Source of the DNA: JALEFZ01 sp039817415
GTDB lineage: Bacteria; Bacteroidota; Bacteroidia; J057
Length of the DNA stretch: 64,000 nt
Reading direction: 5' to 3'
Assembly: GCA_039817415.1 (NCBI GenBank)
Contig: JBCBVV010000022.1
Location: 1-64,000 of the forward strand
Shown here: positions 8,805 through 18,378 of the stretch, one piece after another
Layout of the letters: every line of letters starts with the position of its first letter
Position numbering within the stretch: position 1 is the stretch's first letter
Program-made: the position numbers and the translations under genes
The notes under the pieces: model-generated
What the model saw: only the letters and a program-made list of their open reading frames with translations
Database searches by the model: none
Told to the model about the DNA's origin: nothing

Positions 8805-9419
8805 TTATTCCTTTCTTAATAGGTTAAACAGATCACTTTTTAACTGATCTGGAGATTGAACGTGGATTGCGTGAAGCCCAACAGCCTTTGCGCCTTCCAC
8901 ATTTTTTTTGTTGTCGTCCATGAAAACAGCCTTGGCAGGATCGACCTTGTACCTATCAAATAGGATATGATAAATCTGCGCATCTGGCTTAACAACTCCT
9001 TCATAGCCTGAAACGACAATTCCTTCAAACCAGCTCATAAAAGGATAAGTATCCTGCGCCCACTGCCAGGATTCGGCTGGCCAATTGGTAAGGGCCAGTA
9101 GGCGATATTCTTTAGATGCGACAAAGCTCTTTAGTAGTTCCACTGTTTCATCTATCGCTCCATCAAATTGCTCTGTATACCTGCCGTAATAAGCCTCAAT
9201 TTCAGTTTTCCAGTCAGGATGTTTGGCTAGGAGCTCAGCTGTCGCATCGGCAAAACTACGCCCTTTGTCCTGTTCGAGATTCCATGAATAAGGAGTGATA
9301 TGTTTGATGAACCACTCGATTTTTTCCTCGTCGGAGAAAATTTTACGATATAGGTATCTGACATTCCAGTCTACAAGGACACCTCCTAAATCGAAGACAA
9401 GCGTATCTATTTGAGCCAT
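8805..9419 (-). CDS. HAD-superfamily hydrolase
   Basis: A 204-aa haloacid-dehalogenase-like phosphatase. Motif I is V-F-D-L-G-G-V-L-V-D-W near residues 8-18, the D-x-G form seen in YihX-like sugar phosphatases and epoxide-hydrolase N-terminal domains. Motif II is L-T-N-W near 115, and motifs III/IV run K-P-D-A-Q-I near 145 and V-F-M-D-D-N near 165. The substrate is not determined. The start is 3 bp after the stop of the upstream T9SS-sorted protein gene, so the two are almost surely co-transcribed although no functional link is obvious. Confidence 0.88.
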   Translation of the reverse strand: MAQIDTLVFDLGGVLVDWNVRYLYRKIFSDEEKIEWFIKHITPYSWNLEQDKGRSFADATAELLAKHPDWKTEIEAYYGRYTEQFDGAIDETVELLKSFVASKEYRLLALTNWPAESWQWAQDTYPFMSWFEGIVVSGYEGVVKPDAQIYHILFDRYKVDPAKAVFMDDNKKNVEGAKAVGLHAIHVQSPDQLKSDLFNLLRKE

Positions 9420-9422
9420 GAA

Positions 9423-11249
9423 TTATTTTGTTACCACAATTTTCTGGCTTAAGATACCATCTTCTGTTTTGATTTCAAGAAGGTAAATCCCAGCTGGTAG
9501 CTGGGCAACATCAAAGCTGATTTGCTGTCTTGTTGGAAGGTTCTTTTGATCGATTGTTTTCCCCAAGGTATTGATCAGACTAACCTTTGCTTCAAGGCTA
9601 CTTTCTAGTTCTGCCTTGACGAATAGCTGTGAAGAAGCAGGGTTCGGGAAAACCATGTATTTGCCAATGAGTGGAGATTCTATAGCATCAGGCCCGACAA
9701 GAATGAGTTCTGAATAGGTATCAGTTCCACATTTATTGGTTACCGTAAGGGTCACTTGGTAGGTTCCTGCAGCAGTAAAGCTATGGTTAGGGCTGGGTTG
9801 ATTGCTAGTTGTTCCGTCTCCAAATAGCCATTGATAGGTAGCACATTCTGAACATTGCCCATCAAAATTTAGAGTTAGCCCATTGTTGGCAAAGGTGAAG
9901 TCAGCTACAGGAGGATCTAGTACTGAGATTTCGATGGAATCTCTAGTTTTACATCCATTGATTCCTTCTACTTCCACCCAATATATTCCAGCCTGGATCA
10001 CTTGTGTCAAAGTATCCATATCTCCATTACTCCACATGTAGGTATTGTAGCCTGAGGGTACGCTGAGTTCGATGGCTCTTGTACTGCAAATGGTGGTATC
10101 CTTGCCAAGTGCTATATCGGGAGAGCCCAAAACAGGAATGGAAGTACTATTGGAGCCAATAGGTGTTCCATTTAAACCGAAAACGTTGGCCTCATAGACT
10201 ACACCATCCTCAGGAGAGAGTTGCCAGGTAGCGCCTGTATCAGGGTTTGGTCCCCAGTTGATAATGACTGAGCCTGGATTCGGGATGTTGGTACTGAGTT
10301 CGACTAGTTCATTGCTACAGAGTGTATCACCCGAAGGCGTTCTATTGATATCAAAGTCAATGGTGATAGGGAAATTCACGTTGATTAGGCTTTTGCCACA
10401 CATTTCAAATACAGTATCTTGAATGGCCAATTGAATGTTACCTAATTCGTCCATAGATATGGCAGGCTGAATTTTTAGGAGAAAGTCAGTGTCATAACGC
10501 GACCCCACCTGACAATCGTCAGAGGAAACAACTTGGATGGTTCTGTTGGTGGGTGAACCCACAAAGCCAAAAGTAGCATTGGAAACTCTGAAGCACTCTA
10601 CGGGCTTTGAAAAGGTAACGGTAATTTCATCTAATGTCGGCATGTCCATTACCGCAGTAGCCTCTATGTCATTGTTGTCAAACAACTTGGCAGTTGATTT
10701 CCCGAAATCAATGGTATAGCCTTCTTGAAAGACATTATAAGAGCTCACATAAAGCAAGAAGGTTTCTCCAATTTCTGCTGGTATACAGGAGGTGTGTTGA
10801 AAGCCACATAGGCCATTAATTTCTCCATCTGCGCCTGTAATCCCATTGCAAGGGCCAATGTTGGTAATGAAGTTACACCTTACTTCAAGGCTTGAATCTA
10901 GTTTGATATCGGCACAAGTAGCGTTTGTCAGGTTAAATACTGAGAAGTCGAGGTCTTGAGCAGGATTGTCAGGGGTAATGGTAAAGCAGATATTTCCAGC
11001 ACCCAGAACATGGATCATATACCATGCACCATTTCTTTCTCCTCTATCTAGGCAAGATCCCACGCTATCGATTTCAGTTGCGTTTAATCCTTTTCCCTGA
11101 TAGGAGACAGGTTCATAGTAAATTGTGTCGCAAATAGGAATGGCATTAATACAGTCTTGCTGCGGTTGGTTGGGGGCCAACTGTGCCTGTAGGGGGAGCA
11201 GGCTAAGCGAAAAAGCGCAGCATACAAGGCAAGACAGAAATTTCTTCAT
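9423..11249 (-). CDS. secreted PKD-domain protein with T9SS sorting domain
   Basis: The ATG at 11249 gives a 608-aa protein that begins M-K-K-F with a clean signal peptide ending L-Q-A-Q; a longer frame to 11306 lacks a sensible N-terminus. The first half has beta-rich segments with many paired cysteines, as in extracellular adhesion modules. A PKD domain follows near 460-530 (Y-Q-W-L-F-G-D-G-T-T-S-N-Q and T-V-T-N-K-C-G). The last ~75 residues are a type A T9SS C-terminal domain (Y-M-V-F-P-N-P-A and G-I-Y-L-L-E-I-K), predicting transport by the type IX system to the cell surface. It shares an operon with the HAD hydrolase. Confidence 0.9.
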   Translation of the reverse strand: MKKFLSCLVCCAFSLSLLPLQAQLAPNQPQQDCINAIPICDTIYYEPVSYQGKGLNATEIDSVGSCLDRGERNGAWYMIHVLGAGNICFTITPDNPAQDLDFSVFNLTNATCADIKLDSSLEVRCNFITNIGPCNGITGADGEINGLCGFQHTSCIPAEIGETFLLYVSSYNVFQEGYTIDFGKSTAKLFDNNDIEATAVMDMPTLDEITVTFSKPVECFRVSNATFGFVGSPTNRTIQVVSSDDCQVGSRYDTDFLLKIQPAISMDELGNIQLAIQDTVFEMCGKSLINVNFPITIDFDINRTPSGDTLCSNELVELSTNIPNPGSVIINWGPNPDTGATWQLSPEDGVVYEANVFGLNGTPIGSNSTSIPVLGSPDIALGKDTTICSTRAIELSVPSGYNTYMWSNGDMDTLTQVIQAGIYWVEVEGINGCKTRDSIEISVLDPPVADFTFANNGLTLNFDGQCSECATYQWLFGDGTTSNQPSPNHSFTAAGTYQVTLTVTNKCGTDTYSELILVGPDAIESPLIGKYMVFPNPASSQLFVKAELESSLEAKVSLINTLGKTIDQKNLPTRQQISFDVAQLPAGIYLLEIKTEDGILSQKIVVTK

Positions 11250-11320
11250 GATAGGAGTGTTTGTATGTGAAGATTCTATCGGACGGTCAGAAGATAGAAT
11301 AAACATTCATTCGTCAAAAA

Positions 11321-11369
11321 TACAAACGGCTGACCATCTTTTTTATTAAAATGAGGCCAGCCGTTTTAA
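11321..11369 (-). terminator. terminator of the Fe-S protein operon
   Basis: Arms AAACGGCTG (11324-11332) and CAGCCGTTT (11358-11366) pair perfectly and extend inward with one wobble. On the minus strand the stem is followed by a T-rich run. It lies between the stop at 11402 and the start of the T9SS protein gene. Confidence 0.6.
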
Positions 11370-11401
11370 GTAAAATATTTTAATTCGAAAAAGCGAATCA
11401 A

Positions 11402-12187
11402 TTATTTTTCCATATCTGCTTCAAGAATCTCTGCTATATCTAAGATTTCCACTTCCTCCTCTTTGTTCATTTTCTTGATTCCGTCATTGAACATGACCAT
11501 ACAGAATGGACAGGCTGCGGCTAATACTTTGGCCCCTGTAGCCACGGCCTCTTCAGTTCTTTCGAGGTTTACTTCTTTGTTTCCTTTCTCTGCATCTTTA
11601 AATACTTGGGCACCTCCGCCACCGCAGCATAATCCTTTTGTGCGGCATCTTTTCATTTCGGTCAAGTCCGCATCAAGTGCTTCTAGGACTTTTCTAGGTG
11701 CTTCGTAAATATCGTTGGCTCTACCGAGATAGCAGGAGTCATGGAAAGTTATTTTTCGGCCCTTGAATGAACCCCCTTCCTTGATCTTCAATTTGCCTTG
11801 ATCGATCAGTTCTTGCAAAAAGGTAGAGTGGTGGATGACTTCATAATTACCTCCTAAAGATGGGTATTCATTTTTGATTGTGTTGAAACAATGCGGACAT
11901 GCAGTAATAATCTTTTTGACATTGTACATGTTCATCAACTCAATATTCTGCATGGCCTGCATCTGGAAGAGGAATTCATTTCCTGCTCTCTTAGCTGGAT
12001 CGCCGGTACACGTTTCTTCGGGGCCCAATACAGCATAATCAATGTTGAGGGCATTCAGAATTTTGGCAAAAGCCTGCGTTACTCTTTGGTATCTGCTATC
12101 GAATGAGCCTGCGCATCCTACCCAAAACAGGTATTCTGGCGTTTTATTTTCAGCGGCCATATCGGCCATAGTTTTTACAGCTGGCAT
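11402..12187 (-). CDS. HdrB-like cysteine-rich-domain oxidoreductase subunit
   Basis: A 261-aa protein with two CCG-type cysteine-rich domains as in HdrB, GlpC and LutA. Visible motifs are V-G-C-A-G-S near 23, A-C-P-H-C near 95, D-S-C-Y-L-G near 150, the diagnostic C-C-G-G-G-G near 188 and A-A-C-P-F-C near 228. In relatives such motifs bind unusual Fe-S centres that pass electrons to a disulfide or quinone. The gene starts 27 bp after the membrane Fe-S subunit gene, so the two probably form a complex. The physiological donor and acceptor cannot be read from sequence. Confidence 0.85.
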   Translation of the reverse strand: MPAVKTMADMAAENKTPEYLFWVGCAGSFDSRYQRVTQAFAKILNALNIDYAVLGPEETCTGDPAKRAGNEFLFQMQAMQNIELMNMYNVKKIITACPHCFNTIKNEYPSLGGNYEVIHHSTFLQELIDQGKLKIKEGGSFKGRKITFHDSCYLGRANDIYEAPRKVLEALDADLTEMKRCRTKGLCCGGGGAQVFKDAEKGNKEVNLERTEEAVATGAKVLAAACPFCMVMFNDGIKKMNKEEEVEILDIAEILEADMEK

Positions 12188-12214
12188 AGTTTATATTTTG
12201 TTACGGTAGGATTC

Positions 12215-13600
12215 TTAGTTGTCCAATTCTTCTGCCCACTTAAAGCGGTCAGCAGCTGGCATAGCCCAAGGTGCTCCGTTATTTTCTACATTGTTAAACA
12301 TGATTCCCCATTCTTCCGGCATAGATGTTTCCTCCATAACCAGGTACTGACGAAGGGGTAAAATGATGTCAAGATGATTGATATTGACTGGACAAGATTC
12401 TACACAAGCATTACAAGTTGTACAGGCTCTCAGTTCCTCCTCAGAAATGTGGTGTTCACTCAGCAGTACGTGCTGTGCCACTTCTTCTGCACCCTCAACT
12501 CCATTAGAAGACTCCAATACGCCTTCCTCATTGGGGGTGAGTTTATATTTCTGTATTTCTTCAAGACGGTCTCGTACATCCATGACAACCTTTCTGGGAG
12601 ATAATTTTTTCCCGGTAAGGTTAGCAGGACAGACAGATGTGCATCGACCACATTCTGTACAGGTATAGGCATCCATCAAGGACTTCCAGCCAAGGTCGGT
12701 AACATCTCTTGCGCCAAACCTTTTGGGATCATCAGGGCTTTCCTGCGGGGTGTAAGAAGGATCTAGGATAGCTTTCATCTCCTCGGTAACCTGTCCTAGG
12801 TTGTCTACTTTCCCTTGAGGAATCAGCCCTACATTCGAAAAGTATACATTAGGGAAGGCCAAAAGGACATGGAAATGCTTGGAAATAGGTAGGTAAATCA
12901 GGAATGCCAGGACGGTCATGAGGTGTCCCCACCACCCAATTCTTTCGATGTGTTCAAGGGTAGCTGTGTCCATTCCCCCAAATAGTGCTGGACCTACAAA
13001 TTGACTGACTGCAAAGCCAAAGGAACCTGTTGCACCATGCTCAATTCCGGTAGCATGCGTATGCCCTTGATTATACAATACCTCGTCAGCTCCATTCATC
13101 ATGAAGATGCATACAATCAAGACAATTTCCAGGTATAAGATGATGTTGCCGTCTAGCTTAGGCCAGCCATTCATTTCTGGCTTGACGAAGCGAGGAATCT
13201 TCAATAGGTTTCTTCGAGCAAGGAAAATAAGGGTGCCTACAAACGCTAAGACAGAAAGAACCTCAATCAAAGAGATGATAAAGGTATAGAATCCTCCTAG
13301 TAGAGGACGGAAGAACCTGTGAAAACCGCCTACTCCATCGATGATGATCTCAATCAGCTCTACCTGAGTAAACAAGAAAGCAACATAAATGAAGAGGTGA
13401 AAAATAGCCGGAATCCAGCGCTTGAACATCTTTTGCTGACCGAGCGCAACAAGGGTCATTTGGCGGAAACGCTCTCCCTGTCTGTCAGAACGATCATCCG
13501 GTCTTCCTAATTGAATGGCCTGGCGGATTTTGTTGGCTTGCAAGGCAAATATGCCGAAACCAGCTCCAAACACCAGTATGAATGCAATTTGACTGATCAT
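12215..13600 (-). CDS. membrane-bound ferredoxin-domain subunit (HdrC/DsrK-like)
   Basis: A 461-aa protein. About 1-260 holds several transmembrane helices with histidines in positions that suggest a NarI-like haem b domain. The cytoplasmic part has two classic 4Fe-4S motifs: C-T-E-C-G-R-C-T-S-V-C-P near 307-318 and C-T-T-C-N-A-C-V-E-S-C-P near 391-402. With the following HdrB-like gene it would form a membrane module that exchanges electrons with the quinone pool. This two-gene arrangement is frequent in Bacteroidota, but I know of no settled function. Confidence 0.87.
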   Translation of the reverse strand: MISQIAFILVFGAGFGIFALQANKIRQAIQLGRPDDRSDRQGERFRQMTLVALGQQKMFKRWIPAIFHLFIYVAFLFTQVELIEIIIDGVGGFHRFFRPLLGGFYTFIISLIEVLSVLAFVGTLIFLARRNLLKIPRFVKPEMNGWPKLDGNIILYLEIVLIVCIFMMNGADEVLYNQGHTHATGIEHGATGSFGFAVSQFVGPALFGGMDTATLEHIERIGWWGHLMTVLAFLIYLPISKHFHVLLAFPNVYFSNVGLIPQGKVDNLGQVTEEMKAILDPSYTPQESPDDPKRFGARDVTDLGWKSLMDAYTCTECGRCTSVCPANLTGKKLSPRKVVMDVRDRLEEIQKYKLTPNEEGVLESSNGVEGAEEVAQHVLLSEHHISEEELRACTTCNACVESCPVNINHLDIILPLRQYLVMEETSMPEEWGIMFNNVENNGAPWAMPAADRFKWAEELDN

Positions 13601-13795
13601 AGTATTCCTTTATAGTCCTTCAACACTCAATATTAAAGGATTCAATCTAATTAAATGGTATGCATGCATAACAAAAATAAGGAATATGGCTTTCAGGGAC
13701 AATAGGGGGGTAAGAACTATTGGCAATTTGGAACAAATCTAAATTACGCCATGCATGGAATCCGAGTGAGTAAGTAGGATATGAGGCTTTTGAAT

Positions 13796-13824
13796 AAAAA
13801 AGGCCTGAACAAACGTCCAGACCT
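13796..13824 (-). terminator. terminator of the 2TM-domain gene
   Basis: Arms AGGCCTG (13801-13807) and CAGACCT (13818-13824) form a 7-bp stem with one G-U pair. On the minus strand a run of six T follows. It is 24 bp past the stop of the 2TM protein gene. Confidence 0.6.
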
Positions 13825-13847
13825 CATATGGTTTAACAAGGGGAATT

Positions 13848-14240
13848 TTATTTTTCGTCGATGTCATGGACTTGAACGTCCACTCCATTCCAATCTTCTG
13901 TGTTACTTCTTCTTCGCCTTCTCGGGGCAGGATCTACTTGATCCTCCATTCTATATTCGCTGGAGATAAATTCCTCCTCAGGTTCAGGGGAATAAGCATA
14001 AGAAGTTTCCTCTATGTTCCCTCCCCATCTTGGTGAAAGAACCGCTCCAACATAGTGGAAGAACAATCCCATGCCCCATCCCATCATTGGCCACAAAGGC
14101 CACGGATAACCTGATCCTGACATCAACCAGGTAAACCAGTTGAAGCCAATGACACCTAGGTAAACCATGGCGTGAACTTTAAAACCTTTGACACGTTGGC
14201 GATAGGATTCTTTGCTCATTTTATGTTTTCTCCGAGACAT
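13848..14240 (-). CDS. 2TM-domain membrane protein
   Basis: A 130-aa protein with a basic N-terminus, then two hydrophobic helices (about 25-42 and 52-68) rich in Trp, Gly and Phe. This is the layout of the 2TM domain common in Bacteroidota, which is often attached to LytTR regulators or, as here, free-standing. The C-terminal half is charged, with an acidic stretch followed by R-R-R-R-R near 113, and is probably disordered in the cytoplasm. Its function is unknown. It is divergent from the DUF72 gene and followed by its own terminator. Confidence 0.75.
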   Translation of the reverse strand: MSRRKHKMSKESYRQRVKGFKVHAMVYLGVIGFNWFTWLMSGSGYPWPLWPMMGWGMGLFFHYVGAVLSPRWGGNIEETSYAYSPEPEEEFISSEYRMEDQVDPAPRRRRRSNTEDWNGVDVQVHDIDEK

Positions 14241-14370
14241 GTATGGTATTGAGTGATAGTTTTACTTAAGAGACGAGCTTTTTTGCCATTAGTTTAAGAT
14301 ACCAAATCGGAATCGGGCGAACAAAAGGATTTTTCTTATGTTTCGCATCTTTAGCAGATTGTATGTAGAT

Positions 14371-15282
14371 ATGAAATTCGGCAAGCTATCAGATATATCG
14401 GGAGTGAATTTTTCCCTTCCCCCTGTCAATGAAAATACCTTGAAAAGATTAGGTGGAGCCTCTGCAAGGGGTAAGTTTAAAGCTTATGTAGGGCTATCCC
14501 GTTGGGCCAGTAAAGATTGGCTAGGTCAATTGTTTCCTCCTAAGACAAAGCAAGCAGATTACCTGCATTTCTATTCTCAATCCTTCAATACGATTGAACT
14601 GAATACTACCCATTACCGCATTCCGAAGATGGAGCAGGTAGAAAAATGGGTTGATCAGGCAGCAGAGGGCTTTGTGTTTTGTCCTAAGATTCCCCAAACG
14701 ATTTCCCACTACAGGAAAATGATCAATAGCGATACAGAGATTGAGATGTTTGTGGAAGCAATTCGGCTATTTGGAGACAAAATGGGATGTAGTTTTGTGC
14801 AGATGCATGAATCTTTCGGCCCTTCTCAGATGGAAAATCTGAAGGATTTTGTCAGAAAATGGCCTGAAGATGTGCCCATTTCCTTTGAGTTTCGCCATCC
14901 AGATTGGTTTGAGGAGCAGCAAACGTTCCCAGAGGTACTGGATATCCTTTCTTCCAAGGGATTTGGAATGGTTACTACCGACGTTTCAGGCCGAAGAGAT
15001 GTCCTTCATACTGACCTGACGAACAAGACCGCCATGATCCGCCTGGTTGGAAATTCACTCCATCCAACCGATTACAATCGCTTCGATCAGTGGTTAGAAA
15101 GACTAGCCCTTTGGGTAGATAATGGATTGGAGGAATTATACATCTTCCCTCACGAGCCTGAAGATCCGAAGGCTTCTGACTATGGTAAGTATATGATCGA
15201 AGGGCTTAACAAGGAGTTTGGCTTGGGATTGACTATCCCTGGTATTCCTGACGAAAGCGCCGGTCAAATGTCTTTGTTTTAA
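14371..15282 (+). CDS. DUF72 family protein
   Basis: A 303-aa protein of the DUF72 (YecE-like) family, predicted TIM-barrel. Characteristic pieces are V-G-L-S-R-W near 39, the Y-S-Q-S-F-N-T-I-E-L-N-T-T-H-Y strand near 68, F-C-P-K-I-P near 100 and E-F-R-H-P-D-W-F near 175. The reaction of the family is not established. I start at the ATG at 14371; an in-frame ATG 33 bp earlier adds 11 residues that look non-conserved. The stop is followed at once by copy A of the intergenic repeat element. Confidence 0.85.
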   Translation: MKFGKLSDISGVNFSLPPVNENTLKRLGGASARGKFKAYVGLSRWASKDWLGQLFPPKTKQADYLHFYSQSFNTIELNTTHYRIPKMEQVEKWVDQAAEGFVFCPKIPQTISHYRKMINSDTEIEMFVEAIRLFGDKMGCSFVQMHESFGPSQMENLKDFVRKWPEDVPISFEFRHPDWFEEQQTFPEVLDILSSKGFGMVTTDVSGRRDVLHTDLTNKTAMIRLVGNSLHPTDYNRFDQWLERLALWVDNGLEELYIFPHEPEDPKASDYGKYMIEGLNKEFGLGLTIPGIPDESAGQMSLF

Positions 15283-15368
15283 CAGCTGGGGCGAAGGTGA
15301 GAACAAAATGCACACTCAGCTTCTTGAAAGATAACTGTAAACAAGAAGTATAATCTTAAACAGTCTCT
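15283..15368 (-). repeat. intergenic element, copy A
   Basis: Read on the minus strand, these 86 bp align almost end to end with 21372-21455 on the plus strand. The core from AGAGAC through CTGAGT differs at only a few bases and one indel. Both copies keep the inverted arms TTCTTG ... CAAGAA 15 nt apart. Copy A fills the gap between two convergent genes and starts 5 bp after the biotin-carrier stop. Confidence 0.75.
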
Positions 15369-15373
15369 TAGAT

Positions 15374-15871
15374 CTAAGCGAAACTGATGAGTAGCTCCCC
15401 TTTTTCTACCGATGCCTTGGGCTGAACCAAAATTTCCTTGACTACTCCATCACCAGGCGATTTGATGACATTTTCCATTTTCATGGCCTCTAGAATTAAG
15501 AGAGGTTCGCCTTTTAGGACTTCCTGGCCCACTTCAACAGAAACGGAGTGAATCAAACCAGGCATAGGAGCCTTTAGGCTATCCATTTTCTTTACCAGGG
15601 CGTTTTCCATCCCTAACTGCTTGAGCATTCTTTCAATTCGGGAAACCAATTTGACCTGACCTTTTTTGCCATTGATACTCAACTCAACCGTCTTGGCATC
15701 TTGGTCAATCTTATGGACGAAAATGTCATAGGATTTGCCCTCATGAATCACATGGAACAATTGTGGATTGACTTGCTGGAAATCTGCGGATAGTGATTGG
15801 CCATTGACCAGTTCTTCTCCTTGCTGGTTTTCCAGTTTGAAAAGAAAGGATTCTATGAAAGCTTCTGTCAT
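15374..15871 (-). CDS. biotin carboxyl carrier (biotin/lipoyl attachment) protein
   Basis: A 165-aa protein with a C-terminal biotinyl domain (about 95-165). The attachment motif is E-A-M-K-M-E-N with Lys131 as the biotinylated residue, and it is preceded by the A-P-M-P-G hinge at 101-105. The N-terminal ~90 residues are a beta-rich linker domain. It resembles the carrier subunit of acyl-CoA or oxaloacetate-type biotin-dependent carboxylases. No carboxylase or transcarboxylase gene is in the window, so the partner is encoded elsewhere. It is last in a minus-strand run after the MMPL transporter gene. Confidence 0.87.
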   Translation of the reverse strand: MTEAFIESFLFKLENQQGEELVNGQSLSADFQQVNPQLFHVIHEGKSYDIFVHKIDQDAKTVELSINGKKGQVKLVSRIERMLKQLGMENALVKKMDSLKAPMPGLIHSVSVEVGQEVLKGEPLLILEAMKMENVIKSPGDGVVKEILVQPKASVEKGELLISFA

Positions 15872-15927
15872 GAGGAAAGACGTTTTTCGTAGCTATTAAT
15901 GATACCTACAGCCCTTTAGCTCAGTAA

Positions 15928-18285
15928 TTAAGCTTCTGCTTCTTTATTCTTGCCAAAAGTGGGGAAGCTATCTGGCTTCTTCTCTCTATCAAATGTGATC
16001 AACAAGACAGGCAAGAAAATAAGGTTGCTAAACATGGCAATACCAAGTGTCATGGAGGTGAGCAATCCAAGAGCCTGAGTGCCGCCGAAGTTTGATGCGG
16101 TAAAGGAAACGAAGCCAGCAAAAAGGATTAACGAGGTATATATCATACTCACTCCTGTATCCTTGAAGGAGTTTGATACCGCTGCACGAATGGGATCTCC
16201 CATGTTACGTGCTAGCCTGTATCGGGCCAGGAAGTGAATCGAGTCATCTACTGCAATGCCAAAGGCGACTCCAAATACGAGAGCTGTACTTGGTTTCAAG
16301 GCAATACCTGCAAATCCCATGACGCCTGCTACCATCAGTAAGGGAAGAAGGTTAGGGATGAGAGAAATGATCACCATTCGGAAAGATTGAAACAAAACTC
16401 CCATTAGAATGGCAATGATACCAAAGGCTAAGGCCAAGGACTGAAGGAGATTTCCTACCAGCTGCTCATTGGCTTTCACGAAGATTCGAGTCGTACCCGT
16501 AACATAGGTATCGTATTTTTCTGGAGGAAAGACCGCATCTAGGTCCTTTTGTACCGAATCAACCAGCTCATCCATCTTGAGCGATCCTATATCTCTTACA
16601 GAAGCAGAGACACGGGTAATTTGGAAGGTGGAGTCAGTTAGGTTTTTGGAGAAGGTCAATTCTTCAAATAGCCCAGTATTCCTGACATAATCTGCAATGA
16701 AGTTGTATTCATTTCTAGTCGGCAGATCATATTCCTCTCTACCTCCTTCAAAGAAGGCTTGGCGGAAGAATTTTGCGAAGTCAGCGACGCTGATACTTCT
16801 GGAGATATCATTATAGGTGTGAAGGCTATCTTGAAATTGAGAGAGCTTCTGGAGAATGCGTCTCTTCGTAACCTGTCGTGGTTTCTTTGTGTCAATCAGG
16901 ATTTCAATGGGGAAGGCACCGTTGAATTCGTCTTCGATATATTTTAAGTCAGAAACCACATTACTTGTCTGAGGAATATCATCAGCCATGTAGGCGACGG
17001 GTTCTACCAGTGTCATTCCATAAATGGAAAGAGCCAAAAGAAGGAGGACAGTATTAAATACACTCCATCTTCTATTTTTGGCAATTTTGTCAAGCGATCC
17101 AATGGCGATGGCCAGGCCCTTGCGTTGAAGGTGTTTGGTTTGACCTGGAGTGGGGGGAGGTAAAAAGCTAAATACGATTGGGATCAGAAGGAGAGAAATA
17201 AAGAAAGCAGCTACGACACTCAAACTCGCTACGATACCAAATTCTCTCAGAGGAGCTACATCTGTAATCGCCAATACGCCAAAACCAATGGCAGTAGTTG
17301 CATTGGTCATAACGGTTACAATCCCAATTTTCTCAACCACCAGAATCAATGATTTCATTTTGTTTCTGGTGCGGAGGTATTCTATGTGGTATTTGGTGAT
17401 CAGGTAAACGCTATTGGGGATGGTGATAACCGTAATCAATGCGGGGATGATACCTGTGATCAAGCTAATTTTGAAGCCAAATATGCCGATGAGTCCAATT
17501 GAGAAGATAATCACACAGCCTACTACCAGCATCGGGAAGATCATGGTATAAAGGGAGCGGAAGAATAACAAAAGGGTAATGGCCGTAATGATCAAGGCAA
17601 TTCCGAGGAAGAGAACCAATTCGTCTCGTACACTTTCATGGAAGGTGGCTCGAATGATAGGAAGCCCAGCATATCTTACTTTGACACCATATTCTTTGGA
17701 AAACTCCTCAATAGGACCTTTCATGCCATTTACAATCGCTACCTTTTCGTCGGTATTCATACGATCGGGGTCCAATGAAATGGCCATTAGGGTGGTTTTG
17801 GCCGAATCGTTTTGAAGGAGACCATCATAGAAAGCCAGATTTCTCAGGCGATTGGTTAGGCTATCAAGTTCTTGTTGGGATTCAGGGCGGCGGGAAACGA
17901 GTGGAGTTAATCTAAAGCTGGCAGGAGAGTCTACACGTTCGATATCGTAAAGCTTTGTTAAGCTTACAACTGATCTGATGGCATCACCATCTTCCAGCTC
18001 TTCTGTCAAATCATAGAGGGAATTGTAGACATCCAGCTTTGTGAAGTCTGCATCCATTGAAACCACAACTACATTGGCATCGTCGCCAAAGTGCTGTTGA
18101 AGTTTTTCGTACCCTTCCAAAACGGGGTCATCCGTGAGGATCAATTGTGAAAAGGCTTGAACTAATTCTGTACCCCTTTGGGTATACATGAAGAACGTTA
18201 CAAGACCAATTACAATGAGGATCGGAATACGTGCCCGAATGATGGAAGTTGCTATCGTTTGCCAACCCGTGTTCATAAGCCGCAA
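15928..18285 (-). CDS. MMPL/RND-family transporter (HpnN/Patched-like)
   Basis: A 785-aa inner-membrane protein with the RND repeat architecture: one helix, a large periplasmic domain (about 40-215), five or six helices, then the same plan again after about residue 400. Signature stretches include G-x-x-x-D-x-x-I-H-F with an Asp-Asp pair (A-F-G-I-A-V-D-D-S-I-H-F near 690). Relatives move lipids, hopanoids or hydrophobic compounds using the proton gradient. The upstream OmpA-like lipoprotein could support it structurally, but that is only inferred from the neighbourhood. Confidence 0.88.
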   Translation of the reverse strand: MRLMNTGWQTIATSIIRARIPILIVIGLVTFFMYTQRGTELVQAFSQLILTDDPVLEGYEKLQQHFGDDANVVVVSMDADFTKLDVYNSLYDLTEELEDGDAIRSVVSLTKLYDIERVDSPASFRLTPLVSRRPESQQELDSLTNRLRNLAFYDGLLQNDSAKTTLMAISLDPDRMNTDEKVAIVNGMKGPIEEFSKEYGVKVRYAGLPIIRATFHESVRDELVLFLGIALIITAITLLLFFRSLYTMIFPMLVVGCVIIFSIGLIGIFGFKISLITGIIPALITVITIPNSVYLITKYHIEYLRTRNKMKSLILVVEKIGIVTVMTNATTAIGFGVLAITDVAPLREFGIVASLSVVAAFFISLLLIPIVFSFLPPPTPGQTKHLQRKGLAIAIGSLDKIAKNRRWSVFNTVLLLLALSIYGMTLVEPVAYMADDIPQTSNVVSDLKYIEDEFNGAFPIEILIDTKKPRQVTKRRILQKLSQFQDSLHTYNDISRSISVADFAKFFRQAFFEGGREEYDLPTRNEYNFIADYVRNTGLFEELTFSKNLTDSTFQITRVSASVRDIGSLKMDELVDSVQKDLDAVFPPEKYDTYVTGTTRIFVKANEQLVGNLLQSLALAFGIIAILMGVLFQSFRMVIISLIPNLLPLLMVAGVMGFAGIALKPSTALVFGVAFGIAVDDSIHFLARYRLARNMGDPIRAAVSNSFKDTGVSMIYTSLILFAGFVSFTASNFGGTQALGLLTSMTLGIAMFSNLIFLPVLLITFDREKKPDSFPTFGKNKEAEA

Positions 18286-18378
18286 ATCTAGAATATTTTT
18301 AGGTCAAGGTCAGCCTTTTTCCATTTATTTATTTTGCTAAATGCCAAAGAAATAGCATGATTTTCGTTTGTTCTCATG

